This document shows, piece by piece, positions 43,408 to 52,078 of a stretch of 64,000 nucleotides of DNA; the first letter of the stretch is position 1, and every line of letters begins with the position of its first letter. Origin of the DNA: Moraxellaceae bacterium (lineage in GTDB: Bacteria > Pseudomonadota > Gammaproteobacteria > Pseudomonadales > Moraxellaceae); contig JACKNZ010000006.1 of the NCBI GenBank assembly GCA_024234595.1, positions 1 through 64,000 of the forward strand. The letters are read 5' to 3'. The notes under the pieces were generated by a model that was not told the DNA's origin, did no database searches, and worked only from the letters and a program-made list of their open reading frames with translations. The position numbers and the translations under genes were made by a program.

Positions 43408-43869
43408 TTAGACACTCGGCACTAAATTGGCCTTATCAATTTGAGAAAAAGGAATCTTAATGGCTTGACCTTCAACCAACAGCTCAACCACATTATCAGC
43501 AACTGCGGTAATCGCCCCCTTAAAACGACGACGACCATTGATAGGCGCAACTAAACGCAACGATACTTCACTACCCACAAAACGCTGATAATGAGCCAAC
43601 ACAAACAACGGCCTATCCCAGCCTGGCGAAGATACTTCTAACATATATTCGCCTGCAATCGGGTCTTCTACATCCAAAATACCACTCGCTTGATGGCTAA
43701 CCTTAGAACACCCCTCAACAGTTACACCCTCGGGCGAGTCAATATAAATACGCAATACCGAACGCTTCGCCTGAGGAAAAAACTCAAGCCCCCACAACTC
43801 AAAACCACAGGCTTCAACTGCTGGCAACAACATGGTTGTTAATGTTTGAATCTTTTGCGATACCGCCAT
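43408..43869 (-). CDS. rimP: Ribosome maturation factor RimP
   Basis: A 153-residue factor needed for 30S maturation. It has AVEACGFELWGLEFFPQAKRSVLRIYIDS, VEDPIAGEYMLEVSSPGWDRPLF and the C-terminal beta domain. Length matches E. coli (about 150). It is the first protein gene after the tRNA-fMet and its terminators and precedes nusA. Confidence 0.95.
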   Translation of the reverse strand: MAVSQKIQTLTTMLLPAVEACGFELWGLEFFPQAKRSVLRIYIDSPEGVTVEGCSKVSHQASGILDVEDPIAGEYMLEVSSPGWDRPLFVLAHYQRFVGSEVSLRLVAPINGRRRFKGAITAVADNVVELLVEGQAIKIPFSQIDKANLVPSV

Positions 43870-43919
43870 TTATATCTCTTTAATTACTCGCCCGATTTGT
43901 TTTTAAATCTAACAAAAAC

Positions 43920-43939
43920 AAAAAAAGGGCATAAAGCCC
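43920..43939 (-). terminator. Second tandem terminator after tRNA-fMet
   Basis: On the minus strand GGGC-TTTAT-GCCC (43927-43939) is followed by a long U-run. It lies between the first terminator and rimP, so rimP-nusA expression needs read-through or its own promoter. Confidence 0.7.
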
Positions 43940-43965
43940 ACTGATAAAGTCCACGACAGGTGCAA

Positions 43966-43990
43966 AAAAGCCCACATATAGTGGGCTTTT
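43966..43990 (-). terminator. Terminator after tRNA-fMet
   Basis: AAAAGCCCAC (43966-43975) pairs perfectly with GTGGGCTTTT (43981-43990), with loop ATATA. On the minus strand it lies 16 bases after the tRNA 3' end and is followed by TTTTTTGC. This matches the metY layout of E. coli. Confidence 0.85.
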
Positions 43991-44005
43991 AAGACTTTGT
44001 AAAAG

Positions 44006-44082
<77 letters not shown>

Positions 44083-44165
44083 ACAACGAGTGCGCATTAT
44101 CCATATCACACTCCATTAAGTCAAGCTTTATTTGCTTAAAACTAAAAACTTACTATTCAATCACT

Positions 44166-44250
44166 TGGTGCGGAGGAGGGGACTCGAACCCCCAAGGCTT
44201 GCGCCACCACCACCTCAAGATGGCGTGTCTACCAATTCCACCACCTCCGC
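44166..44250 (-). tRNA. tRNA-Leu (GAG)
   Basis: 85 nucleotides including an encoded CCA, with the long variable arm of class II tRNAs. Acceptor GCGGAGG pairs with CCTCCGC; the anticodon loop TTGAGGT gives anticodon GAG, which reads CUU/CUC. It begins 10 bases after the secG stop on the same strand, so it is probably processed from the tpiA-secG transcript, as in Pseudomonas and E. coli (leuU). Confidence 0.97.
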
Positions 44251-44260
44251 AGCAGGGGCG

Positions 44261-44662
44261 TTACTTTACTGTATCTGTGCTAGAATTGCTAGCCTCTGCT
44301 GGCTTATTTTGTGCTGGCTCAACAGGTACTGTTTGTGTCGCTACAGGCGCACTGACAGGGACATCGGTATTAGCTGGCTGCTTTGGCACAGTTTTGCTAA
44401 CAGGGGCTGGCAATACTGCACCTTGAGTGACTTGTTGTTTAGCAAAAACCGCCAAGGTCATACTGGTCACAAAAAAAATCAAGGCCAAAGCCGCCGTCAG
44501 TTTAGTTAAAAAACTGGCAGAACCCGCACTGCCAAATACCGTTTGTGAGCCACCACCACCAAAAGAAGCACCAGCTTCGGCACCTTTACCTTGCTGCATT
44601 AAAATGAATAATATCATCACACTGGCAATCACAACGTGAACAATCAATACCAAAGTTTCCAT
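44261..44662 (-). CDS. secG: Protein-export membrane protein SecG
   Basis: Third core subunit of the SecYEG translocon, 133 residues. Two hydrophobic helices (about 3-22 and 53-73) flank the conserved loop QQGKGAEAGASFGGGGSQTVFGSAG. A long Pro/Val/Thr-rich cytoplasmic tail follows (about 80-133), longer than in E. coli (110 residues) but common in the order. It follows tpiA by three bases. Confidence 0.95.
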   Translation of the reverse strand: METLVLIVHVVIASVMILFILMQQGKGAEAGASFGGGGSQTVFGSAGSASFLTKLTAALALIFFVTSMTLAVFAKQQVTQGAVLPAPVSKTVPKQPANTDVPVSAPVATQTVPVEPAQNKPAEASNSSTDTVK

Positions 44663-44665
44663 GCC

Positions 44666-45427
44666 TTAACCTATAAATGATGCGTTTGCCGCATGGCAAA
44701 TAGCTAAAAATTCATTGGCGACCAGTGATGCGCCCCCTACCAATGCCCCATCAATGTCGGGCATGGCAAATAAAGAGGCGGCATTATCCGCTTTTACGCT
44801 GCCGCCGTAAAGGATAGATAAGTTATCGGCAATATTTTTGTCGTAAATAGTCACTAATTGCCGCAAAAAGCCGTGTACGGCCTGTGCATCGGCTGGAGTA
44901 GCGGTTTTGCCTGTGCCTATTGCCCATACAGGTTCATAAGCCACCACCGCTTGCGCTAACAAATCAATACCGCAATTATCAATAATGGCTTTTAATTGAC
45001 GCGAGACCACTGTTTCAACCTGCCCTGCTTCGCGTTCTGCGAGCGTTTCACCAACACAAATTATTGGTCTTAAGCCTGCTTCTTGTAAGCGTAAACATTT
45101 TTTGGCAACAACGGTATCCGTTTCACCATAATATTGACGACGCTCTGAATGACCAACAATCGCGTATCTTGCTCCCAATTCCGCCAACATTACAGCAGAG
45201 ACTTCCCCTGTGTAAGCACCTTGTTGGCCCTCAGCAGCAACATTTTGAGCAGCCAATACAATAGATGTGTTCATTAACTGAGCGGAGACACTGGCTAAAT
45301 AAACGGCTGGCGGTGCAACAACCATATTGACATTAGGCACACTGGATAATGACGCTAATAAATTGGTATTTTTGGCAAAACTGCCATTCATTTTCCAATT
45401 GCCAACTATAAGTGGTTTACGTGACAT
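44666..45427 (-). CDS. tpiA: Triosephosphate isomerase
   Basis: Glycolytic enzyme that interconverts dihydroxyacetone phosphate and glyceraldehyde 3-phosphate. The 253-residue TIM barrel starts MSRKPLIVGNWKMNGS; the catalytic His lies in IVGHSERR and the catalytic Glu in VVAYEPVWAIGTGKTATP; the phosphate loop is ILYGGSVKADNA. It lies between glmM and secG. Confidence 0.97.
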   Translation of the reverse strand: MSRKPLIVGNWKMNGSFAKNTNLLASLSSVPNVNMVVAPPAVYLASVSAQLMNTSIVLAAQNVAAEGQQGAYTGEVSAVMLAELGARYAIVGHSERRQYYGETDTVVAKKCLRLQEAGLRPIICVGETLAEREAGQVETVVSRQLKAIIDNCGIDLLAQAVVAYEPVWAIGTGKTATPADAQAVHGFLRQLVTIYDKNIADNLSILYGGSVKADNAASLFAMPDIDGALVGGASLVANEFLAICHAANASFIG

Positions 45428-45456
45428 AATTTTTTCCTAAAATATTCAAAGCGCAA

Positions 45457-46794
45457 TTAGCCTAACGCTTTTTGCACCTGATCGGCTAAAGATTGGCAAA
45501 TACGCGTGATTTGTTGTTGATTTTCACCTTCCACCATCACCCGAATCACAGGCTCAGTGCCTGAGGCTCGCAAAAGAACTCGTCCGCGCTCACCCAACAC
45601 TGCTTCGGCTTCTTTAACCGCCGCAACCACCACCTCATGCTGCATCGGGTCAGATTTTTGCGCAATTTTGACGTTAATCAACTGTTGTGGAAATTTTGCC
45701 ATGCCTTGGCGTAACTCTTGTAAAGATTGCTGACTTTGAACCACGGCGGCTAATACTTGTAAAGCGGCAATAATGGCATCACCCGTGCTGGTTTTATCCA
45801 AACATACAATATGACCAGATGCCTCTCCTCCCAACATCCAACCACGTTTAGCAAGCGCAGACATGACATATCGGTCGCCTACCTTGGCACGAACAAATTC
45901 TAAGCCCATATTTTTAATGGCAACTTCCATGCCCATATTACTCATCACTGTGCCAACCACACCACCAACATTAATACCTTCTTGTTGACGCGCACGAGCA
46001 ATCATGACAATAATTTCATCACCATCCACCACCGAGCCCGTATGGTCAACCATGATAATACGGTCGCCATCGCCATCAAAAGCAATGCCTAAATCTGCTT
46101 TGTTAATCAGTACCGCTGCCTGTAAATTTTGAGGATGGGTAGAGCCACAATCGGCATTGATATTCATGCCATCTGGCTCACAACATACAGCCACGACTTC
46201 TGCACCTAATTCCCTAAATACCGCAGGTGCAACTTGATAAGTTGCTCCATGTGCACAATCAACAACAATTTTTAATCCTTTTAAATCCAGATGATATGGA
46301 AAGCTTGCTTTACAGAATTCAATATAACGTCCGCGAGCATCCTCTTGACGCAATGTTTTGCCTAACTCGTCAAAATTATCGATACTCATTGGTTTATCAA
46401 GCCAATCTTCTATTTGTAACTCAATATCATCTAATAATTTTTTGCCATTAGCACCAAAAAACTTAATACCGTTATCGTAATAGGGATTGTGTGATGCCGA
46501 AATGACGATACCTGCGCTAGCATGAAAGGCACGTGTCAAATGTGCCACCGCAGGTGTGGGCATAGGCCCTAATAGACGCACATTCACACCTGCCGCACAC
46601 AAACCAGACTGCAAAGCCGCTTCTAACATATAACCCGATAAGCGGGTATCTTTACCTATCACCACCGAGGCATTGCCTGTTGCCGCCAATACTTTACCAG
46701 CAGCCCAACCCAACTTAAGTGCAAAATCTGGCACAATTGGGGATACGCCTACCAAGCCACGAATTCCATCAGTACCAAAATATTTACGCGACAT
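45457..46794 (-). CDS. glmM: Phosphoglucosamine mutase
   Basis: Converts glucosamine 6-phosphate to glucosamine 1-phosphate for peptidoglycan and LPS precursors. The 445-residue product starts MSRKYFGTDGIRGLVG. The phosphoserine is in GIVISASHNPYYDNGIKFFG, the metal site is DGDGDR and the sugar loop GGEASGHI. The ATG lies inside the end of folP (11-base overlap), showing tight coupling. Confidence 0.97.
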   Translation of the reverse strand: MSRKYFGTDGIRGLVGVSPIVPDFALKLGWAAGKVLAATGNASVVIGKDTRLSGYMLEAALQSGLCAAGVNVRLLGPMPTPAVAHLTRAFHASAGIVISASHNPYYDNGIKFFGANGKKLLDDIELQIEDWLDKPMSIDNFDELGKTLRQEDARGRYIEFCKASFPYHLDLKGLKIVVDCAHGATYQVAPAVFRELGAEVVAVCCEPDGMNINADCGSTHPQNLQAAVLINKADLGIAFDGDGDRIIMVDHTGSVVDGDEIIVMIARARQQEGINVGGVVGTVMSNMGMEVAIKNMGLEFVRAKVGDRYVMSALAKRGWMLGGEASGHIVCLDKTSTGDAIIAALQVLAAVVQSQQSLQELRQGMAKFPQQLINVKIAQKSDPMQHEVVVAAVKEAEAVLGERGRVLLRASGTEPVIRVMVEGENQQQITRICQSLADQVQKALG

Positions 46795-47641
46795 TATTAT
46801 TTTCTCCTAAATCCAATAAAGCGTTTACAACAGCCAGTGCCTCTTTGGTGGCTCTGACGTCATGAGTACGAATGATTTTTGCACCATTGAGTGCCGCAAT
46901 GGTTGCGGCAGATAGCCCTGCAAACAAACGTTGTTCTACAGGCGCGCCACCCAATATTGCCCCCAACATGCTTTTGCGCGACATACCAACTAATATCGGG
47001 CAATCTAAAGTCTTAAATGATGATAACTGTGCCAATAATTGTAAGTTATGCGCCAATGTTTTGCCAAAACCAAAACCAACATCTATCAATAGCCGTTCTT
47101 TGGCAATGCCATTTTGTAAACAGGCTTCAATTCGGGTTAACAAAAAATTATGTACTTCATCAACCACTGACTCGTATGCTGGTTGTAATTGCATAGTTTG
47201 CGGTTGGCCTTGCATATGCATTAAACAAATTGGCAAATTGCTTTGCGCGGCGGCAGCTAATGCCCCTTCTCGCTGCAAGGCACGCACATCGTTAATTAAA
47301 CCCGCACCTAATTTAGCAGACTCCATTATGACTGTTGGGCTACTGGTATCGACAGAGACAATCACATCAAACTGTTTTTTAATGGCCTCTAACACGGGCA
47401 ACAATCGGTCTAATTCTTGTTGTTCAGTGACTTGCTGAGCTTGCGGACGAGTGGACTCAGCACCAATGTCTATAATCAATGCCCCTTCGCTTATCATTGA
47501 CTCAGCATGATGCAAAGCGGCATCGACGGTGACAAAACGACCACCATCCGAAAAAGAATCGGGCGTGACATTAAGCACGCCCATCACCACTGCTGACGAC
47601 AAGTCTAAAACCTTGTCGCCACAAACGAGTTGTTTTACCAT
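46784..47641 (-). CDS. folP: Dihydropteroate synthase
   Basis: Joins 4-aminobenzoate to pterin pyrophosphate in folate synthesis; target of sulfonamides. The 285-residue TIM barrel has MGVLNVTPDSFSDGGRF, IIDIGAESTRPQA and PILVGMSRKSMLG. Active-site loops look normal, with no obvious insertion like those of acquired sul genes. It lies two bases after ftsH and overlaps glmM. Confidence 0.97.
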   Translation of the reverse strand: MVKQLVCGDKVLDLSSAVVMGVLNVTPDSFSDGGRFVTVDAALHHAESMISEGALIIDIGAESTRPQAQQVTEQQELDRLLPVLEAIKKQFDVIVSVDTSSPTVIMESAKLGAGLINDVRALQREGALAAAAQSNLPICLMHMQGQPQTMQLQPAYESVVDEVHNFLLTRIEACLQNGIAKERLLIDVGFGFGKTLAHNLQLLAQLSSFKTLDCPILVGMSRKSMLGAILGGAPVEQRLFAGLSAATIAALNGAKIIRTHDVRATKEALAVVNALLDLGENNNVA

Positions 47642-47643
47642 GA

Positions 47644-49524
47644 CTATGCAGCAGTATCTGGACTAGGCTTGGTCATATCAGGCTTTTTATCCAAACTGGG
47701 TGGACTGTGCGGTGGGCGAGGCTCTTTGCCTTCCATAATATCGTCAATTTGACCCGCATCAATGGTTTCATATTTGATAAGTGCCTCTGCCATAGCATCT
47801 AAAATATGACGATTGCTTACCAGCATTTCTTTGGCTGTCTCATAGCATTTATCGACAATGGCTCGAATTTCGTTATCAATATCCATCGCCGTTTGTGCCG
47901 AGACATTTTTGCGCTGAGTGACGCTGCGCCCTAAAAACACCTCGCCTTCTTCTTCGTCATATAACATTGGCCCTAATTTTTGCGACAAGCCCCATTTAGT
48001 GACCATATTTCGCGCTAATTCTGTGGCACGCTGAATATCATTAGACGCACCTGTCGTCACACCATCAAAGCCTAAGGTCAGTTCTTCGGCAATACGGCCA
48101 CCAAATAAGGAGCAGATTTTGCCTTCGATATTACGTTTTGACCATGAATAACGGTCAGACTCTGGCAAAAACATGGTAACCCCTAAGGCACGACCACGCG
48201 GAATAATCGACACTTTATACACAGGATCATGCTCTGGTAATAAACGCCCAACAATAGCGTGACCTGCCTCATGATAAGCGGTGTTGCGCTTTTCTTCATC
48301 CGACATAATCATTGATTTACGCTCTGCGCCCATCATAATTTTGTCTTTGGCCAATTCAAACTCGCGCATATCGACTGTTTTATTGTTATTACGTGCGGCA
48401 AATAGCGCGGCTTCGTTAACCAAGTTGGCTAAATCGGCACCCGAAAAACCCGGTGTACCGCGTGCAATCAACTCTGCGTTGACGTGTTCGCCCAACGGCA
48501 CTTTGCGCATATGCACTTTGAGAATTTGTTCACGACCGCGAATATCAGGCAAACCGACGACAATCTGACGGTCAAAACGACCAGGACGTAATAAGGCTGA
48601 ATCTAAGACATCAGGGCGGTTAGTAGCAGCAATAATAATAATGCCTTCATTCCCTTCAAAACCATCCATCTCGACTAATAGCTGATTAAGTGTTTGCTCA
48701 CGTTCATCATGGCCACCACCTAAGCCTGCACCACGTTGGCGGCCTACGGCATCAATCTCATCAATAAAGATAATACAGGGTGCTTGTTTTTTGGCTTGCT
48801 CGAACATATCACGAACCCGTGACGCGCCCACACCCACAAACATTTCCACAAAATCAGAACCTGAAATGGTAAAGAAAGGTACTTTTGCTTCGCCCGCAAT
48901 CGCTTTAGCTAATAAAGTTTTACCTGTGCCAGGAGGGCCAACTAATAAGGCACCACGAGGAATTTTGCCGCCTAAACGCTGAAACTTGGCAGGGTCACGC
49001 AAAAACTCGACAATTTCCTCGACATCCTCTTTGGCTTCGTCACAACCTGCAACATCGGCAAAAGTGGTTTTAATTTGGTCTTCTGATAACATTCGCGCTC
49101 GTGACTTGCCAAAAGTCATTGGCCCACCACGACCACCTGCCCCACCACCGCCTTGCATTTGGCGCATAAAAAACATAAATAAGATAATTATTAACACCAC
49201 AGGAAAGCTGGCGACCAAGAGCTGCATCCACACACTTTGCTGCTCTGGTGCAGAACCTTCAACAATGACGTTTTTGCTGAGCAAATCACTCATCAATTCG
49301 GGGTCTGGAATCGAGGGGCGTACCGTTTCAAATTTATCACCATTGGCACGTTCGCCGCTGATGGTTAAACCATCAATACGCACGCGTTTAACTTCGCCAT
49401 TGCTGACAGAGTTAACAAACTCGGAATAGCTAAGCTGCTTGGCTGGGGTTTGTTGATTAAAATTGCTAAAGACAAAAACCAACATGCCAGCAATCGCTAA
49501 CCATAACAGAAGATTTTTCATCAT
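47644..49524 (-). CDS. ftsH: ATP-dependent zinc metalloprotease FtsH
   Basis: Membrane-bound AAA+ protease that removes damaged membrane proteins and short-lived regulators such as LpxC and sigma-32. The 626-residue product has two membrane helices (about 4-22 and 100-120) around a periplasmic domain, the AAA module with Walker A GPPGTGKTLLAKA and second region of homology, and the zinc site HEAGH. A Pro-rich tail ends the protein. The ATG at 49522-49524 or the next one is preferred to an in-frame TTG upstream. Confidence 0.97.
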   Translation of the reverse strand: MMKNLLLWLAIAGMLVFVFSNFNQQTPAKQLSYSEFVNSVSNGEVKRVRIDGLTISGERANGDKFETVRPSIPDPELMSDLLSKNVIVEGSAPEQQSVWMQLLVASFPVVLIIILFMFFMRQMQGGGGAGGRGGPMTFGKSRARMLSEDQIKTTFADVAGCDEAKEDVEEIVEFLRDPAKFQRLGGKIPRGALLVGPPGTGKTLLAKAIAGEAKVPFFTISGSDFVEMFVGVGASRVRDMFEQAKKQAPCIIFIDEIDAVGRQRGAGLGGGHDEREQTLNQLLVEMDGFEGNEGIIIIAATNRPDVLDSALLRPGRFDRQIVVGLPDIRGREQILKVHMRKVPLGEHVNAELIARGTPGFSGADLANLVNEAALFAARNNNKTVDMREFELAKDKIMMGAERKSMIMSDEEKRNTAYHEAGHAIVGRLLPEHDPVYKVSIIPRGRALGVTMFLPESDRYSWSKRNIEGKICSLFGGRIAEELTLGFDGVTTGASNDIQRATELARNMVTKWGLSQKLGPMLYDEEEGEVFLGRSVTQRKNVSAQTAMDIDNEIRAIVDKCYETAKEMLVSNRHILDAMAEALIKYETIDAGQIDDIMEGKEPRPPHSPPSLDKKPDMTKPSPDTAA

Positions 49525-49683
49525 ATCGTTCAAGGGTCAAAATCCTACATACGTAGAGAGTCACTGAAGCCACAGCCACTCTCTGATTATTTACCAAGCA
49601 GAGCTTTGACAATAACGATTGTTGACGCTACTGACAACCACCCAAACCCAAAACACTGGCTAAATACTAGCAATAAACTTGCG

Positions 49684-50325
49684 CTATTTAACCTTAAAAC
49701 CCGTTGCAAGTAAGTACATTTCTCGTGAACGCGCGCGCGACGCTTCAGGTTTACGACTTTTAAGGCCACTGAAGCTGTCCATGATTGCTTTACGATACTC
49801 GTCGTAGCCCTCACCCTGAAATACCTTTACTAAAAACTGACCATTAGGCTTTAATACCCGCTGTGCAAAGTCTAAGGCCAAATCACACAAATACATGGCG
49901 CGAGGTTGGTCAGAACCATTACCTCCTATATTGGGTGCCATATCCGAAATTACAAGGTCAACGGCACGTCCGTCCAAAGTGGCTAACAAGTTATTAAATA
50001 CATCCTCTTCTCTAAAGTCACCTTGTACAAAATGGACATTGGGCAAGGCATCCATTTCTAAAATATCAGATGCTAAAACCATGCCGTTATGGCCAACTAA
50101 TTTAGCGGCAATTTGCGACCAACTACCAGGGGCAGAACCCAAGTCAACCACGGTCATACCCGTTTTAAACAATTTATCTTTTTGTTGAATTTCGAGTAGT
50201 TTGTAAGCTGCTCGCGAACGATAACCATCTTTTTGGGCGCGTTGTACATAAACATCTTCTAGATGCTCTCGCATCCATTCTTTACTACTTTGGGTGAGCT
50301 TGTTATTACGGATGCGAACACTCAT
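49684..50325 (-). CDS. rlmE: 23S rRNA 2'-O-ribose U2552 methyltransferase
   Basis: Methylates the A loop of 23S rRNA, a late 50S assembly step and a heat-shock protein in E. coli (RrmJ/FtsJ). The 213-residue product has RSRAAYKLLEIQQKDKLFK, SAM motif VVDLGSAPGSWSQIAA and the catalytic DMAPN motif in VISDMAPNIGGNG. It precedes ftsH by 159 bases and diverges from yhbY. Confidence 0.96.
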   Translation of the reverse strand: MSVRIRNNKLTQSSKEWMREHLEDVYVQRAQKDGYRSRAAYKLLEIQQKDKLFKTGMTVVDLGSAPGSWSQIAAKLVGHNGMVLASDILEMDALPNVHFVQGDFREEDVFNNLLATLDGRAVDLVISDMAPNIGGNGSDQPRAMYLCDLALDFAQRVLKPNGQFLVKVFQGEGYDEYRKAIMDSFSGLKSRKPEASRARSREMYLLATGFKVK

Positions 50326-50359
50326 GCGTTAAACCTAAACTTGCGCTAGAATACAGAAT

Positions 50360-50382
50360 CTTGATGCAATCACTACATCAAG
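50360..50382. promoter_or_regulatory. Inverted repeat between rlmE and yhbY
   Basis: CTTGATG (50360-50366) and CATCAAG (50376-50382), 7-bp arms with a 9-base spacer, in the 100-base divergent gap. The geometry recalls a CIRCE-like 7-9-N9 site but the arm sequence does not match CIRCE. A possible operator for one or both divergent genes. Confidence 0.3.
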
Positions 50383-50425
50383 CAAAATAGCTCTCCTTTT
50401 TACCAAATTTTCAGGCGCGTGTCTC

Positions 50426-50743
50426 ATGTCTTTATCTATTGCAGAAAAAAAACGCTTTCGTCAAATTGGCCATCAGCTTAATCCTGTCGTGTTATTAGGT
50501 GGTCAAGGCTTAACAGAAGCGGTGTTGGCGGAGATTGATCGCGCCCTCGAAGACCACGAATTGATTAAGGTACGCATCGGGGGTGAAGACCGTGAAGCAC
50601 GCCGTGCTGCCATTGACGAAATTACTACGGCAAGTCACAGTATTGCTGTACAGATTATTGGCAAAATTGTGCTGTTATACCGCAGTGCCAAAAAACCAAA
50701 TCCTAAGTTATCAAACATCTTGCGTGCTAATCAATCACTCTAA
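50426..50743 (+). CDS. yhbY: CRS1-YhbY (CRM) domain RNA-binding protein
   Basis: A 105-residue RNA-binding protein associated with 50S assembly. Standard sequence: IAEKKRFRQIGHQLNPVVLLGGQGLTEAVLAEIDRAL, ELIKVRIGG and the end VQIIGKIVLLYR. The GxxG-like loop GGQGL is the RNA-binding loop. Divergent from rlmE, as in E. coli. Confidence 0.93.
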   Translation: MSLSIAEKKRFRQIGHQLNPVVLLGGQGLTEAVLAEIDRALEDHELIKVRIGGEDREARRAAIDEITTASHSIAVQIIGKIVLLYRSAKKPNPKLSNILRANQSL

Positions 50744-50758
50744 AGGAAATGCTTTGTT

Positions 50759-51139
50759 ATGCGTTATCAAATCACCACTTTACTGCTTGCTAGTTTGTTG
50801 TCTGCTTGTGCCAATAGTCCTTCTTCTTATGGTACAGGCGTTTTACCCAGTCACACTTTAATGAAAGAAGGTGGCGTTTATCAAAGTTCTGGTTACGGTA
50901 TTTCGGGTGATGACAGCGAAAAAGCCGCTACTTTTAATGCCAATGAAAGCTGTGGCGTTTTTAAAAAAATGCCGATTGTCAGCAAAATGGACACCAAATA
51001 CCAAGGCACAGTTGGCGAAGATGTCAACAAGACCGTCAACATGGTCAGCGGCATTGTTAAGTCTGTAACGGGTAAAGATTATGGCACTACCGCCACCGAC
51101 AAAGATTATAAAACCACTGTTATTTTTAGATGCCAATAA
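50759..51139 (+). CDS. Small lipoprotein of unknown function
   Basis: A 126-residue exported protein with a lipobox: signal MRYQITTLLLASLLSAC ends LSAC (Cys17). The mature part begins ANSPSSYGTGVLP and includes SSGYGISGDDSEKAATFNANESCGVFKK and a Lys/Thr/Asp-rich end. Two further Cys (about 65 and 125) could pair in the periplasm. No family recognised. It follows yhbY by 16 bases and precedes a ModE-like gene. Confidence 0.7.
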   Translation: MRYQITTLLLASLLSACANSPSSYGTGVLPSHTLMKEGGVYQSSGYGISGDDSEKAATFNANESCGVFKKMPIVSKMDTKYQGTVGEDVNKTVNMVSGIVKSVTGKDYGTTATDKDYKTTVIFRCQ

Positions 51140-51162
51140 CTGATTGTACTTCCGACAATGCC

Positions 51163-51546
51163 ATGAACGCAGCTTATTGCAAAATACAGGTGCGTTTTAT
51201 GTTACATGATGACATTGCCTTAGGCTCTGGCAAGGTCGATTTGCTAGCCGCTATTGCTCAAACTGGCTCAATTGCCGCCGCAGGACGTTTGATGGGCATG
51301 AGTTACCGTCGAGCATGGTTATTAGTAGAGACCATGAATAGCTGCTTTCGTGAGCCATTAGTGGTATCTGTCAAAGGTGGAAAACAAGGCGGTGGCGCGC
51401 ATTTAACAGCGATGGGAGAACAGGTTCTGGAGTTATATCGTTCAATGATGCTACAAATCAGTCAACAGACCGAACAACATCAACAACAATTATTACAGCT
51501 ACTACGTTGCGAGAATGAGCCTATCCAGCCCTCACAAACAACGTAA
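51163..51546 (+). CDS. ModE-like winged-helix regulator without a molybdate-binding domain
   Basis: A 127-residue DNA-binding protein similar to the N-terminal domain of ModE: GSGKVDLLAAIAQTGSIAAAGRLMGMSYRRAWLLVETMN then FREPLVVSVKGGKQGGGAHLTAMGEQVLELY. This is the family's LysR-like winged helix with its GG-K-x-GGG wing. No MOP (molybdate-binding) domain follows, so it is a stand-alone DNA-binding half. The ATG at 51163 avoids overlap with the lipoprotein. Its stop overlaps the convergent flavodoxin stop by 15 bases. No modABC genes nearby. Confidence 0.78.
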   Translation: MNAAYCKIQVRFMLHDDIALGSGKVDLLAAIAQTGSIAAAGRLMGMSYRRAWLLVETMNSCFREPLVVSVKGGKQGGGAHLTAMGEQVLELYRSMMLQISQQTEQHQQQLLQLLRCENEPIQPSQTT

Positions 51547-52077
51547 ACTGGTTTTGGCAATGTGCGCCCCAAACCACTCAGCACTTTTTAAATCGCCAAT
51601 CGGTGGTGTGACTTCAACAGGCGCACTATCGGATTGTGCCATTAAGCCCATATAACTGCCCATACGATTTAAGTCATCAGGCTGAGTCCCTGTAGGCATT
51701 AAGGGCATACCCACCCATAACATGCCATGCTGCATGGCAAACAAATGAATTTGCTGTAACACTGCTAATTTGTCACCACTCAAACTGCCCGAATTGGTAA
51801 AGCCTGCCGCAAGCTTTCCTTGCCAACCTTGCTCTAACCAGACTTTGGAACTAGCATCCATAAAACTTTTAAACGCAGCTGAGGCACTGCCCATATAGGT
51901 TGGACAGCCCATAATAATGGCATCGGCATCGGCCAATAATTGCCAATCAATGGCTTCTACGGCCATTAAATAACACTCAATATCCGCTATTTGGCTCACG
52001 CCTAGCGCAATATGCTGCGCTATTTTTTGAGTATGACCATAACTACTGTGATATACGATTACAATGTTTTTTGACAT
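51532..52077 (-). CDS. Flavodoxin-like NAD(P)H oxidoreductase (WrbA-type)
   Basis: A 181-residue FMN-binding flavodoxin-fold protein. It starts MSKNIVIVYHSSYGHTQKIAQHIA, where YHSSYGHT is the FMN phosphate loop, and has AIIMGCPTYMGSASAAFKSFMD and AAGFTNSGSLSGDKLAVLQQI. It likely reduces quinones or similar substrates. The start is right after the pgeF stop (TAATATG), so the genes are coupled. An upstream Met gives an unconserved overlap into pgeF. Confidence 0.86.
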   Translation of the reverse strand: MSKNIVIVYHSSYGHTQKIAQHIALGVSQIADIECYLMAVEAIDWQLLADADAIIMGCPTYMGSASAAFKSFMDASSKVWLEQGWQGKLAAGFTNSGSLSGDKLAVLQQIHLFAMQHGMLWVGMPLMPTGTQPDDLNRMGSYMGLMAQSDSAPVEVTPPIGDLKSAEWFGAHIAKTSLRCL

Positions 52078-52078
52078 A

